Virus record (IMG/VR): IMGVR_UViG_3300042888_000896 | Coordinates: 1 to 26,533 of that record | Direction: 5' to 3' (one strand) | DNA: 26,533 nt | Source: a virus | Program-made: the position numbers and the translations under genes | The notes under the pieces: generated by a model | The model's database searches: none | Told to the model about the DNA's origin: nothing | What the model saw: the letters and a program-made list of their open reading frames with translations, nothing else | In this document: positions 1-4,556 of the stretch, piece by piece | How positions within the stretch are numbered: position 1 is the first letter of the stretch | Layout: each line of letters begins with the position of its first letter

Positions 1-43
1 GAAAAAATTTGAGCAGTTTTAGATCTTGCTCAGGATTTTATTT

Positions 44-238
44 TTATTTTAACGTTGAGAGAAATTCTTCCGAATCCATGCAAGCGTCAAAAAATCTTTG
101 CTCATCAAATCTAGGATTATCAGAAGCGAACCACTCACTGAATTCAAAAATTAAATCTTCAAAATCATGTGAGTCAATTCTATCTGCAAATTTATTTAGA
201 ATGTTTGCAGTTTCTACATAGTCTTTACGAGTCATCAT
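44..238 (-). CDS. Small conserved phage protein, 64 aa, unknown function
   Basis: Acidic 64-aa protein. Its central part (TRKDYVETANIL) and its end (NPRFDEQRFFDAC) fit a pattern I recall from small phage proteins, 'TRKDY...NPxFDxxRFxxAC', which have no assigned role; this is memory, not a search. The start codon overlaps the stop of the upstream gene (TAATG), which suggests translational coupling. A second ATG follows immediately (238 or 235), so the true start could be either. It is the last visible gene of the leftward cluster that starts at 664. No membrane segment or catalytic motif is visible. Confidence 0.75.
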   Translation of the reverse strand: MMTRKDYVETANILNKFADRIDSHDFEDLIFEFSEWFASDNPRFDEQRFFDACMDSEEFLSTLK

Positions 239-447
239 TAGTCGGCCACCTTTAGAATTGCGTAGGACCCGCCTGCATTGATTTCATCTAGTGCTGGCTG
301 AATGCGTGGTGCAAGTAATTCTTTTAGCATTGACTCAAGCATTATTGTACGCATTGATTCCTCAAGGTTTACTAATTGCATTCCTACTGGATGAGTCTCG
401 TCTACTACTGTGACGAAGTGAAGTGAGTGTTTAATTTCTACTGTCAT
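238..447 (-). CDS. Hypothetical protein, 69 aa
   Basis: Begins MTVEIKHSLHFVTVVDETHP. The open frame runs further upstream to 591, but that part overlaps the neighbouring 65-aa gene and reads as low-quality protein, so the ATG at 447 is preferred. A weak AGGA lies about 13 bases upstream. The middle is predicted helical (LEESMRTIMLESMLKELLAPRIQPALDEI) and the end is small and hydrophobic. No family recognised. It sits between the 65-aa and 64-aa genes of one leftward transcript and overlaps the latter by TAATG. Confidence 0.65.
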   Translation of the reverse strand: MTVEIKHSLHFVTVVDETHPVGMQLVNLEESMRTIMLESMLKELLAPRIQPALDEINAGGSYAILKVAD

Positions 448-466
448 TTTTTTAGTTTTCCTATTC

Positions 467-664
467 TTAGTTTGAGTTTGTAAGTGTACGAGTGCCACGA
501 ATTGTGCCACTAATTCCAAGAGAGTCGCAAGCGACTTTAACAGATACGCCAACAGGTAATTGTGTTGGGTATTGTGATACGAATTGAGCAACCTGACCTC
601 GTGATGAGAAGTTGATTTTTTTGGTAGAACCTGAAAAGGTTTCTAGTGTTACAGTGTAAGTCAT
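467..664 (-). CDS. Hypothetical protein, 65 aa, first gene of leftward cluster
   Basis: A small, Thr/Ser-rich, beta-prone basic protein (MTYTVTLETFSGSTKKINF...) with no recognised family. The AAAGGAAG upstream of the ATG is a good SD. Two candidate promoters feed it: the AATTTGTCAG element with a -10-like TAGGAT at 698-723 (predicted start about 691, leader about 27 nt), and a strong TTGACT-17-TGCTATACT promoter at 817-845. Two 69/64-aa genes follow it on the same strand. Confidence 0.65.
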   Translation of the reverse strand: MTYTVTLETFSGSTKKINFSSRGQVAQFVSQYPTQLPVGVSVKVACDSLGISGTIRGTRTLTNSN

Positions 665-697
665 TTATAGACTTCCTTTCGTTTAATTGATAAGACT

Positions 698-723
698 ATC
701 CTATCATGGACCACTGACAAATT
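698..723 (-). promoter_or_regulatory. AATTTGTCAG element + extended -10 (copy A)
   Basis: On the minus strand AATTTGTCAG (714-723) is followed, 11 bases after its TTGTCA core, by TGA-TAGGAT (698-706). Two further copies with the same geometry are at 1984-2009 (minus) and 2404-2429 (plus), each ahead of a cluster of small genes. The 11-bp spacing is too short for a normal -35/-10 pair, so the TTGTCA part may be an operator or activator site rather than a -35 box. Confidence 0.5.
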
Positions 724-736
724 GGGGCACTTATTC

Positions 737-780
737 GCTAGGCTCACTGTGATACTCGTCACATTTATTTGCTAGGCTCA
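737..780. repeat. Direct repeat GCTAGGCTCA x2
   Basis: GCTAGGCTCA occurs at 737-746 and again at 771-780, a 34-bp offset or about three helical turns, with similar flanks on both sides (TTC/TTT before, CTG/TTG after). Between them lies GTGA-N6-TCAC (748-761), an inverted repeat. The pair sits between two stacked leftward promoters, so it may be a regulator binding site; this is inference. Confidence 0.4.
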
Positions 781-785
781 TTGCC

Positions 786-845
786 TTGTCTGTCCTTATT
801 TAATTGTTATACTAGAAGTATAGCAAGAAAATGTCAAAAAGTCAA
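786..845. promoter_or_regulatory. Overlapping divergent promoters around a -10 palindrome
   Basis: Minus strand: TTGACT (840-845), 17-bp spacer, TGC-TATACT (817-825), predicted start near 810, reading into the 65-aa gene at 664. Plus strand: TTGTCT (786-791), 16-bp spacer, TGT-TATACT (805-813), predicted start near 820. The two -10 boxes form a palindrome (TATACT-AGA-AGTATA). The minus promoter shares TTGACTTTTTGACATTT with the plus-strand promoter at 2164-2192. No convincing gene lies downstream of the plus promoter, so it may make a non-coding or regulatory transcript, or be inactive. Confidence 0.6.
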
Positions 846-1026
846 ATCCTGTCTCGGCGTGTCGTGTGTTAGTTACATCACATCTATCCTGTGGATAAGC
901 CTGTGGATAACTTTTGTCGAAAATTTTTCAGGGGATCATCCTGAAAAACTTATTATTGCTTATGCTCCGTTATGTAACCAAACTACAATTGCAAACGAAG
1001 TCATTGCGATTAGAATAACTAACAAT
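846..1026. other. Gene-free control region with two DnaA-box sequences
   Basis: With the promoters above, this belongs to a gene-free stretch at 665-1026. It contains CGGCGTGTCGT (855-865) and ACATCACATC, both also present at 2100-2165. It also holds a tandem 12-bp repeat CCTGTGGATAA(G/C) at 888-911 containing two perfect DnaA-box sequences (TTATCCACA on the minus strand, at 890-898 and 902-910), and a terminator-like hairpin. One open frame (769-1050, plus) crosses it, but it lacks an SD and looks like chance. This could be a replication origin or a DnaA-responsive control region. Confidence 0.5.
924..948. terminator. Terminator-like hairpin after the leftward small-gene operon
   Basis: A perfect 9-bp inverted repeat, TTTTTCAGG (924-932) and CCTGAAAAA (940-948), with a 7-nt loop. 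On the minus strand the stem is followed by TTTT. It lies about 80 bp beyond the last gene of the operon that starts at 1927, a fitting place for transcription to end. Its A/T arms also make it possible in the other direction. Confidence 0.5.
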
Positions 1027-1116
1027 TTATTTCTCCTCAATTTCATTTAACAATTCCCAAAGTATTGGTTCTAATTCTTTAGAAACTAAATCTAATTTTT
1101 CCTGAAGTGTTTTCAT
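1027..1116 (-). CDS. Tiny protein, 29 aa, last gene of operon
   Basis: Encodes a 29-residue acidic helical peptide (MKTLQEKLDLVSKELEPILW...). The start overlaps the stop of the 49-aa gene by ATGA, the same coupling used elsewhere in this operon, which is the main reason to accept so short a gene. No family recognised. It could form a short coiled coil (leucines spaced in heptads), but this is too short to be sure. Confidence 0.5.
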   Translation of the reverse strand: MKTLQEKLDLVSKELEPILWELLNEIEEK

Positions 1117-1262
1117 TGTGTAGCCTCCTCTACTAGAAATGCGTCAAACTTAGAAAGTTCACTTTCGCTAAGTGGCATTAGTGATTTATTAAGTGCGAAT
1201 ACTGCTCGCATTTCGTCCTCTGCTTCTACCGCATAAGAGATAAGTACATTGTATTTAGTCAT
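1113..1262 (-). CDS. Hypothetical protein, 49 aa
   Basis: Begins MTKYNVLISYAVEAEDEMRA and ends in an acidic tail. The pattern of a short beta strand followed by 'A.EAEDE..A' resembles that of the 45-aa protein encoded just upstream (FELFVDVEADDFESALSWL), so the two may be distant paralogues with the same small alpha/beta fold. A GAGG 8-9 bases before the ATG is a weak SD, and the gene starts 3 bases after the preceding stop. No known function. Confidence 0.6.
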   Translation of the reverse strand: MTKYNVLISYAVEAEDEMRAVFALNKSLMPLSESELSKFDAFLVEEATQ

Positions 1263-1265
1263 TAG

Positions 1266-1403
1266 TTAAGCCTCAATTTCTCTATAGTCAATAACATGAA
1301 AGTCTAACTGTCTCTCTAGTGGCATAGCCTTTAGCCATGATAGAGCAGACTCAAAATCATCTGCCTCTACATCAACGAATAACTCAAAATTAAAAATAGG
1401 CAT
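1266..1403 (-). CDS. Hypothetical protein, 45 aa
   Basis: Sequence begins MPIFNFELFVDVEADDFESA and is acidic, with a beta strand followed by a helix. AGGAG lies about 10 bases before the ATG, and the gene starts 4 bases after the stop of the 54-aa gene. The strand-helix pattern is like that of the adjacent 49-aa protein. No family recognised. Confidence 0.6.
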   Translation of the reverse strand: MPIFNFELFVDVEADDFESALSWLKAMPLERQLDFHVIDYREIEA

Positions 1404-1407
1404 TTAG

Positions 1408-1572
1408 TTATTCTCCTTTCTTGTATAGAAAATCCCAAGCCTTACGGCATAACACAATTGATTTGCAATTGTCACAACAGATAACCCCATGAGGGTTAAG
1501 GTCTAGGTCATACACATCTACGCTTGCAGATGTTGCCCCACATACTGAGGCGAGATTTACATAGGTACTCAT
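1408..1572 (-). CDS. Small Cys-rich protein, 54 aa
   Basis: Starts MSTYVNLASVCGATSASVDV and carries C11, a CCDNC motif at 31-35 (C31, C32, C35) and C41. The layout could bind zinc or mimic a rubredoxin-like knuckle, but the spacing does not match a family I can name. The start overlaps the preceding stop (ATGA). It follows two other genes with paired cysteines, so this operon is enriched in small putative metal-binding proteins. Confidence 0.65.
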   Translation of the reverse strand: MSTYVNLASVCGATSASVDVYDLDLNPHGVICCDNCKSIVLCRKAWDFLYKKGE

Positions 1573-1751
1573 TTCTTGAGTCCTTCCTTTCCATAGGTAT
1601 TGATAAAATCGGGGAGAGCCATAACGCCCTTGTAGTCCTTACACGCTGGGCAAAATCTATTCCACCCGTCAAATAGTGTAATGCAGAAAGCGCAAATGTT
1701 ATCCATAGCGCATAGACCTTGCTCGTCTATAAATTGCATAGTGTCAATCAC
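1569..1751 (-). CDS. Small zinc-ribbon-like protein, about 60 aa
   Basis: Contains ICAFC and FCPAC separated by about 11 residues, a CxxC...CxxC zinc-ribbon arrangement. The GTG at 1751 overlaps the upstream stop (GTGA) and fits the coupling seen in this operon. An ATG four codons further in (1739) is the alternative start. The C-terminal part (DFINTYGKEGLKK) is basic. Zinc binding is inference from the cysteines; the target is unknown. Confidence 0.65.
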   Translation of the reverse strand: MIDTMQFIDEQGLCAMDNICAFCITLFDGWNRFCPACKDYKGVMALPDFINTYGKEGLKK

Positions 1752-1927
1752 TTAGACACCTTCCAATCTGTCCACATAGGTAGACGCTCAGGGTCGGTAT
1801 CATCATACCAACGCTCAATGTTCTGCTCACAATCTGTGCAGAAAGTAAATTGGTCATCACCAATTTCTGAGATAGCGGAATACTGAGGATTATGCTCAGT
1901 GCATTTTGTTATTTCTAATGTAGTCAT
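1748..1927 (-). CDS. Small Cys-containing protein, 59 aa, first gene of operon
   Basis: Begins MTTLEITKCTEHNPQYSAIS. C9, H12 and the later FCTDCEQNIERW (C30, C33) give a CxxH...CxxC set suited to binding one zinc ion. Its end is rich in Trp and acidic residues (WYDDTDPERLPMWTDW). AAAGGTGG is a clear SD. The AATTTGTCAG/TGCTACAAT promoter at 1984-2009 gives a leader of about 50 nt. It heads a six-gene leftward operon of very small genes. Confidence 0.7.
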   Translation of the reverse strand: MTTLEITKCTEHNPQYSAISEIGDDQFTFCTDCEQNIERWYDDTDPERLPMWTDWKVSK

Positions 1928-1983
1928 TTATGACCACCTTTCTTTAGCGGATTTCTTTACCGCTTGTTTTTCTTTATACTGTA

Positions 1984-2009
1984 ATTGTAGCAGGGGGGTC
2001 TGACAAATT
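1984..2009 (-). promoter_or_regulatory. AATTTGTCAG element + extended -10 (copy B)
   Basis: Minus strand: AATTTGTCAG (2000-2009), then exactly 11 bp after its TTGTCA core comes TGC-TACAAT (1984-1992). Predicted start is about 1977, 50 nt before the first ATG of the leftward operon at 1927. The spacing equals that of the copies at 698-723 and 2404-2429. A second TTTGTC lies a little further upstream. Confidence 0.6.
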
Positions 2010-2163
2010 GGAGGGGACAAATGGTATCAATTCGGACATTGTGACTCACCTCACATGAGATGTAGGTCACATAGGTTATCCACACATGAATGGTCAGACC
2101 TGTGGATAACTTTTTTTCGATCCCCTTGTGACGGACATCACATCCAGAACACGGCGTGTCGTC

Positions 2164-2192
2164 TTGACTTTTTGACATTTCTCTGTTATACT
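2164..2192 (+). promoter_or_regulatory. Strong sigma70-type promoter, extended -10
   Basis: TTGACT (2164-2169), a 17-bp spacer and TGT-TATACT (2184-2192); a TTGACA lies at 2172-2177 within the spacer. The sequence TTGACTTTTTGACATTT is repeated in the minus-strand promoter at 817-845. Predicted start is near 2199, 43 nt before the 38-aa gene at 2242. Confidence 0.75.
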
Positions 2193-2241
2193 TGCAGTAT
2201 TAGATAGTTAAAATCTAACTACTAAACGAAAGGTCACTAAC

Positions 2242-2358
2242 ATGAACCCATTTACAGCCCTTATTGACTGGTTAGACGAGAACGCAGACTATGCCCCTAT
2301 CGGAGCCTTTATAGGCTTAGGCATAGCAATAGCCCTAGCCTTTGCCTTTGGAGCGTGA
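2242..2358 (+). CDS. Small membrane protein, 38 aa
   Basis: Encodes a 38-residue peptide with an acidic N-terminal third (LIDWLDENADYAP) and a single hydrophobic Gly/Ala-rich helix from about residue 19 to the end (IGAFIGLGIAIALAFAFGA). It probably inserts in the membrane with the N-terminus outside the lipid. GAAAGGT 10 bases upstream is the SD. It is directly behind the strongest promoter in this part of the window, so expression is likely high. Role unknown; superinfection exclusion or membrane modulation are guesses. Confidence 0.65.
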   Translation: MNPFTALIDWLDENADYAPIGAFIGLGIAIALAFAFGA

Positions 2359-2403
2359 CCTAAATCACAAAAATAGTTTTGCGACACGCCCGAAAAACAG
2401 GCT

Positions 2404-2429
2404 AATTTGTCAGTCCCCTATGATAGACT
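2404..2429 (+). promoter_or_regulatory. AATTTGTCAG element + extended -10 (copy C)
   Basis: AATTTGTCAG (2404-2413) with TGA-TAGACT (2421-2429) 11 bp beyond the TTGTCA core. Predicted start is near 2436, ahead of the 57-aa gene at 2464. Just upstream (2380-2392) is GCGACACGCC, the reverse complement of the GGCGTGTCG motif found near the other early promoters. A TATAAA follows 22 bp after TTGTCA, as in copy B. Confidence 0.55.
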
Positions 2430-2463
2430 TCCAGTATAAAGATTAACAAGAAAGGTGTTCCCA

Positions 2464-2637
2464 ATGAATACACTAGATAGAATAAGAGCAGAGCAACAGG
2501 CTCGCTACGCAATAGAGCATGAGAAGGCTATGGAAAAGTCTCCATGGATTAGAGAAAGCGTTAATGCATACCGCAACGCTACACCAGAGCAAATCGCTAT
2601 GGTTGAGGCTATCGTTGCTAAGAGAGCAGGTAAATAA
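2464..2637 (+). CDS. Hypothetical helical protein, 57 aa
   Basis: Highly charged, helix-rich protein (MNTLDRIRAEQQARYAIEHE...) with a C-terminal helix (TPEQIAMVEAIVAKRAGK). The ATG at 2464 is preferred over one three codons upstream because AAGAAAGGTG lies at a suitable distance. It is followed without a gap by the 54-aa gene. Small all-helical phage proteins of this type often bind host proteins or DNA, but nothing here shows which. Confidence 0.7.
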   Translation: MNTLDRIRAEQQARYAIEHEKAMEKSPWIRESVNAYRNATPEQIAMVEAIVAKRAGK

Positions 2638-2802
2638 ATGAAAACTAATTTTGAGATTACGCAAGAGATTAACACTCTTGCTAAGAAGCACTATCAAGAC
2701 ATGGACTTAGCGTTTGTGTGGGGTTGTGCTCAAGCGTTACTATCAACAAGTCAATTAGACATTATTCTAGGAATACTAAAAGATAAAGAGGTTAGCGAAT
2801 GA
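2638..2802 (+). CDS. Hypothetical protein, 54 aa
   Basis: Starts MKTNFEITQEINTLAKKHYQ, then DMDLAFVWGCAQALLSTSQL and a helical end. The ATG directly follows the upstream stop (TAAATG), and AGCAGG is a weak SD, so it is probably coupled to the 57-aa gene. It overlaps the next gene by ATGA. It may pack as a small helical bundle. No known family. Confidence 0.65.
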   Translation: MKTNFEITQEINTLAKKHYQDMDLAFVWGCAQALLSTSQLDIILGILKDKEVSE

Positions 2803-2897
2803 GCGCAATGTACGCACACACCTGTGAAAGTTGCGGGGATACAGGTATCATCATTTTTGATAAAAACGAGACCCGCATAGACCCTTGCAAGTGTTAG
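2799..2897 (+). CDS. Tiny zinc-knuckle-like protein, 32 aa
   Basis: A 32-aa peptide with CESCGDTG near the start and DPCKC at the end, giving CxxC...CxC. The 'CxxCGDTG' turn resembles the knuckle of DnaJ-type and other Zn-ribbon proteins. ATGA overlap with the upstream stop supports translation. It closes the rightward small-gene cluster; the repeats at 2906-2943 follow directly. Confidence 0.55.
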   Translation: MSAMYAHTCESCGDTGIIIFDKNETRIDPCKC

Positions 2898-2905
2898 AAT
2901 AAATC

Positions 2906-2943
2906 GGTGGCACTAGTGCTAAAAAAAATAGGTGGCACTAGTG
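2906..2943. repeat. Direct repeat GGTGGCACTAGTG x2, each with a palindrome
   Basis: The 13-mer GGTGGCACTAGTG is present at 2906-2918 and 2931-2943, a 25-bp offset, separated by an A-tract (AAAAAAAA). Each contains the perfect 8-bp palindrome CACTAGTG. Between a gene end and the promoter at 3091 this could be a paired operator, or protein-binding sites phased by an A-tract. Confidence 0.5.
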
Positions 2944-3090
2944 TCAAGATCTTTGCACGCACCACAGTAGTGTGCTCACTAATTAAATTGTTTTTATTTC
3001 ACAAATGTATGTATCATACACTTATACAAAATATTCAGATTTTAGGTAAAACCCAATTTTTATAATTTTTCAGATTTTGACGGGATAGGG

Positions 3091-3096
3091 TATAAT
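3091..3096 (+). promoter_or_regulatory. TATAAT box giving a leaderless transcript
   Basis: TATAAT is separated from the ATG at 3103 by exactly six bases, so the expected start of transcription is the A of the ATG. There is no SD before this gene. No convincing -35 is present, and the base before the box is G without TGn. Confidence 0.55.
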
Positions 3097-3102
3097 AATT
3101 CT

Positions 3103-3243
3103 ATGGCTATACTAGATAACGTAGACAACGATACATATCCATTATTTGAGACAGAATCATCTTCTCTGGCTATAAAGGTTTTTTCAGAAATATGTTGCAA
3201 TGGATGTTCTTGCAAATCTGAATCAGATCACAAACCAGAATAA
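3103..3243 (+). CDS. Small Cys-rich protein, 46 aa
   Basis: Encodes MAILDNVDNDTYPLFETESS... with a C-terminal cysteine cluster CCNGCSC (residues 33-39). The cluster might bind zinc or an Fe-S centre. No SD precedes it; the TATAAT at 3091-3096 would make the mRNA begin at the start codon. It converges with the leftward gene ending at 3298. No family recognised. Confidence 0.55.
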   Translation: MAILDNVDNDTYPLFETESSSLAIKVFSEICCNGCSCKSESDHKPE

Positions 3244-3244
3244 A

Positions 3245-3299
3245 AGGTTTTATACTATAACTTTTTGTTATGTATAAAGTTCAACGGTATATAAAACCT
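3245..3299. terminator. Inverted repeat between convergent genes
   Basis: A perfect 10-bp inverted repeat, AGGTTTTATA (3245-3254) and TATAAAACCT (3290-3299), encloses an inner hairpin (TATAAC-TTTTT-GTTATG with flanking pairs). It fills the gap between two convergent genes and overlaps the stop codon of the leftward one. A two-way terminator is the simplest reading, though the stem is AT-rich. Confidence 0.45.
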
Positions 3300-3495
3300 A
3301 CCATTTTCCCACTGGGCATTTAGCATTAGCAAGCATTGACTTAGCAGCCATAAAACAACCACACTTCTTGCATGTTTGGGTCATAGGTCTAAAGAAATCA
3401 CAGCCTTTACATATTTCTAATCTATGTGCTGCTACTTCTTCTGGAGATCTAGGGGAACCATTAAATAAGTCCCAAGGCTTAACGTCATCTGACAT
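3298..3495 (-). CDS. Cys-rich putative zinc-binding phage protein, 65 aa
   Basis: Carries a pattern familiar in phage proteins: CKGCDFFRPMTQTCKKCGCFM (C29, C32, C42, C45, C47) and a C-terminal KCPVGKW (C60). This 'CxxC...CxxCGC...CPxGKW' signature probably binds zinc. Its function is not established, although it is often found among structural or metabolic phage genes. The start MSDDVKPW at 3495 is chosen because AGGGATA precedes it; a longer frame (to 3555) would overlap the upstream gene further. It overlaps the family P gene by 11 bp and is the last gene of a leftward operon. Confidence 0.75.
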   Translation of the reverse strand: MSDDVKPWDLFNGSPRSPEEVAAHRLEICKGCDFFRPMTQTCKKCGCFMAAKSMLANAKCPVGKW

Positions 3496-4198
3496 TATTA
3501 TCCCTATCTCTCTGCATTGCCCTATAAGCGCCACTGCCAATAAATTTTCCTGCAATTTTTAAATCATCCACCCTAAAAAGTTTTTTATCTTTTTCTGTTT
3601 GTCCTCGTACAGAAAAATTAAGTCTTTTTCTTTTAAATGGAATGTAAACGGCTAGAGGCTCACCACGATTAATGGTGATTAGTTCATTATCTCCATGATA
3701 TAAAATTTGCTGGTTTGCTTCATGGATTGTATCTGTATCGATAATCCCTGGAAACACACTCCACTTTTGATTAAAATTATAAAACATAGGTAACTGTAAT
3801 ACAGACCATCCAGGAGGGGTTATTATTCTCCAAGGGCTATTTGCTTTAAATACAAAGTTTCCTTGTACCCCGTTAAAATATGGAGATACATAGTCTATAA
3901 GTTGACTGTTTTGATGAAAAGTCATATCAAGACCAGGAATGCTTGATTCTTGTCCCCAATGGTCTAGTTCTTTATTATATATAATCCTTGTATCTACCCA
4001 CATAGGAACAACATATCCTTGTGAAAAAAAATCTGGGAAAGATGGACATTTTTTAACAGTGTTTGGATCTTTTGATGGTATGTTTTTAAACCATTCAGGC
4101 ATATAAAACTTTGCAGGTTTCGGCCTACATTCTTCTATATTCTCTAGCCCATCTATTGTACTAACAAACTGTATTATGTCTTTTTTATTGTCAAACAT
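3485..4198 (-). CDS. Phage protein of unknown function, family P copy 1 (237 aa)
   Basis: One of three paralogues in the window (others at 9169-9870 and 9870-10565). Shared landmarks in order: MPEWFKNIP near residue 30; a middle segment SPWRIITPPGWSVLQLPMFY; PGIIDTDTIHEANQQ; and an end with GEPLAVYIPFKRKRLNF. The overall pattern recalls DUF6065-like hypothetical proteins (a compact, beta-rich fold with a 'G.I.TD' and 'P....PF' motif), but I cannot confirm the family. Starts two bases after the stop of the 65-aa gene. Followed by a Cys-rich protein, as is the second locus. Confidence 0.8.
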   Translation of the reverse strand: MFDNKKDIIQFVSTIDGLENIEECRPKPAKFYMPEWFKNIPSKDPNTVKKCPSFPDFFSQGYVVPMWVDTRIIYNKELDHWGQESSIPGLDMTFHQNSQLIDYVSPYFNGVQGNFVFKANSPWRIITPPGWSVLQLPMFYNFNQKWSVFPGIIDTDTIHEANQQILYHGDNELITINRGEPLAVYIPFKRKRLNFSVRGQTEKDKKLFRVDDLKIAGKFIGSGAYRAMQRDRDNNVR

Positions 4199-4200
4199 AA

Positions 4201-4398
4201 CTACATCTCGTAAGCACTATATATTAAATCAGCAATGTTCTTAGAATCAACTAAAAGTTTCTTTCTAGATAGAATGATGTTGGCATATTTTTCTTCTTCA
4301 TCTAATTCTAGTGTTTCTAAGGTTTTTTGCAAATCATCTAATAGATATTCTCGAATTTTTTCAACTAGTGATTCTTTGTTTTCAATTAAAATTTCCAT
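4201..4398 (-). CDS. Hypothetical helical protein, 65 aa, leaderless
   Basis: Begins MEILIENKESLVEKIREYLL and is almost entirely helical and acidic (LDDLQKTLETLELDEEEKYANIILSRKKL). The ATG at 4398 is chosen because TGC-TATAAT (4405-4413, minus) ends exactly six bases before it, so transcription should start on the ATG; an upstream ATG at 4434 would place the promoter inside the gene. No SD is present. First gene of the leftward operon that continues into family P copy 1 and the Cys-rich protein. Confidence 0.65.
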   Translation of the reverse strand: MEILIENKESLVEKIREYLLDDLQKTLETLELDEEEKYANIILSRKKLLVDSKNIADLIYSAYEM

Positions 4399-4404
4399 AA
4401 TACG

Positions 4405-4434
4405 ATTATAGCAGATATGGGAGAATATAGCCAA
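4405..4434 (-). promoter_or_regulatory. Extended -10 promoter, leaderless, leftward operon
   Basis: Minus strand: a weak -35 TTGGCT (4429-4434), 18-bp spacer, TGC-TATAAT (4405-4413), six bases, then the ATG at 4398. It diverges from the promoter at 4542, and the 15-bp palindrome AGGCATTGTATGCCT lies between them (4449-4463). Confidence 0.65.
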
Positions 4435-4448
4435 TGTTTGACACTGTT

Positions 4449-4463
4449 AGGCATTGTATGCCT
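4449..4463. promoter_or_regulatory. Operator-like palindrome
   Basis: AGGCAT-TGT-ATGCCT is a perfect dyad with 6-bp arms in the 158-bp gap between divergent transcripts (4399-4556). Close by are TTGTCAGG (4468-4475) and TATACT (4486-4491), which may be a weak relative of the AATTTGTCAG promoter family with 12-bp spacing. Binding by a dimeric repressor is inference. Confidence 0.4.
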
Positions 4464-4541
4464 TATGTTGTCAGGGGGAGGTTTGTATACTCTATTTTCG
4501 GCTTAACTCGTATCCCGCCGAATTTTAAAATAAATATAATG

Positions 4542-4547
4542 TATAAT
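4542..4547 (+). promoter_or_regulatory. TATAAT box just upstream of the holin-like gene
   Basis: TATAAT with nine bases to the ATG at 4557; the expected start is about 4554, so the leader would be around 3 nt. A second TATAAT sits at 4535-4540. TAAGG lies 6 bases before the ATG and could act as a weak SD if transcription began further upstream. Confidence 0.5.
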
Positions 4548-4556
4548 AAGGTTATC

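Larger units (their letters stand above)
1928..2241. other. Divergent control region between two small-gene operons
   Basis: This 314-bp gap holds promoters in both directions (AATTTGTCAG/TACAAT leftward at 1984-2009, TTGACT/TATACT rightward at 2164-2192). It also holds two perfect DnaA-box sequences in inverted orientation (TTATCCACA at 2076-2084, TGTGGATAA at 2101-2109), ACATCACATC, CGGCGTGTCGT, and dyad GTGAC...GTCAC motifs near 2041-2070. Several elements recur at 846-950. A minus-strand open frame at 1957-2178 crosses it but looks spurious. Confidence 0.6.

Noticed and set aside
769-1050. 93-codon plus-strand open frame across the DnaA-box region
   Set aside because: No SD before its ATG, its protein is unlike its neighbours, and it overlaps repeats, promoters and a terminator-like hairpin; most likely a chance frame.
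1957-2178. 73-codon minus-strand open frame
   Set aside because: It lies over a divergent control region with promoters and DnaA boxes, and the predicted protein is an odd mix; no start signal.
2473-2697. Minus-strand open frame opposite the 57-aa and 54-aa genes
   Set aside because: Fully antisense to two coupled genes with good SDs; its protein looks like a shadow frame.
4434-4556. Longer N-terminus for the holin-like gene
   Set aside because: The 41 extra residues are not protein-like and the region contains the TATAAT box and the operator-like dyad; the start at 4557 is preferred.
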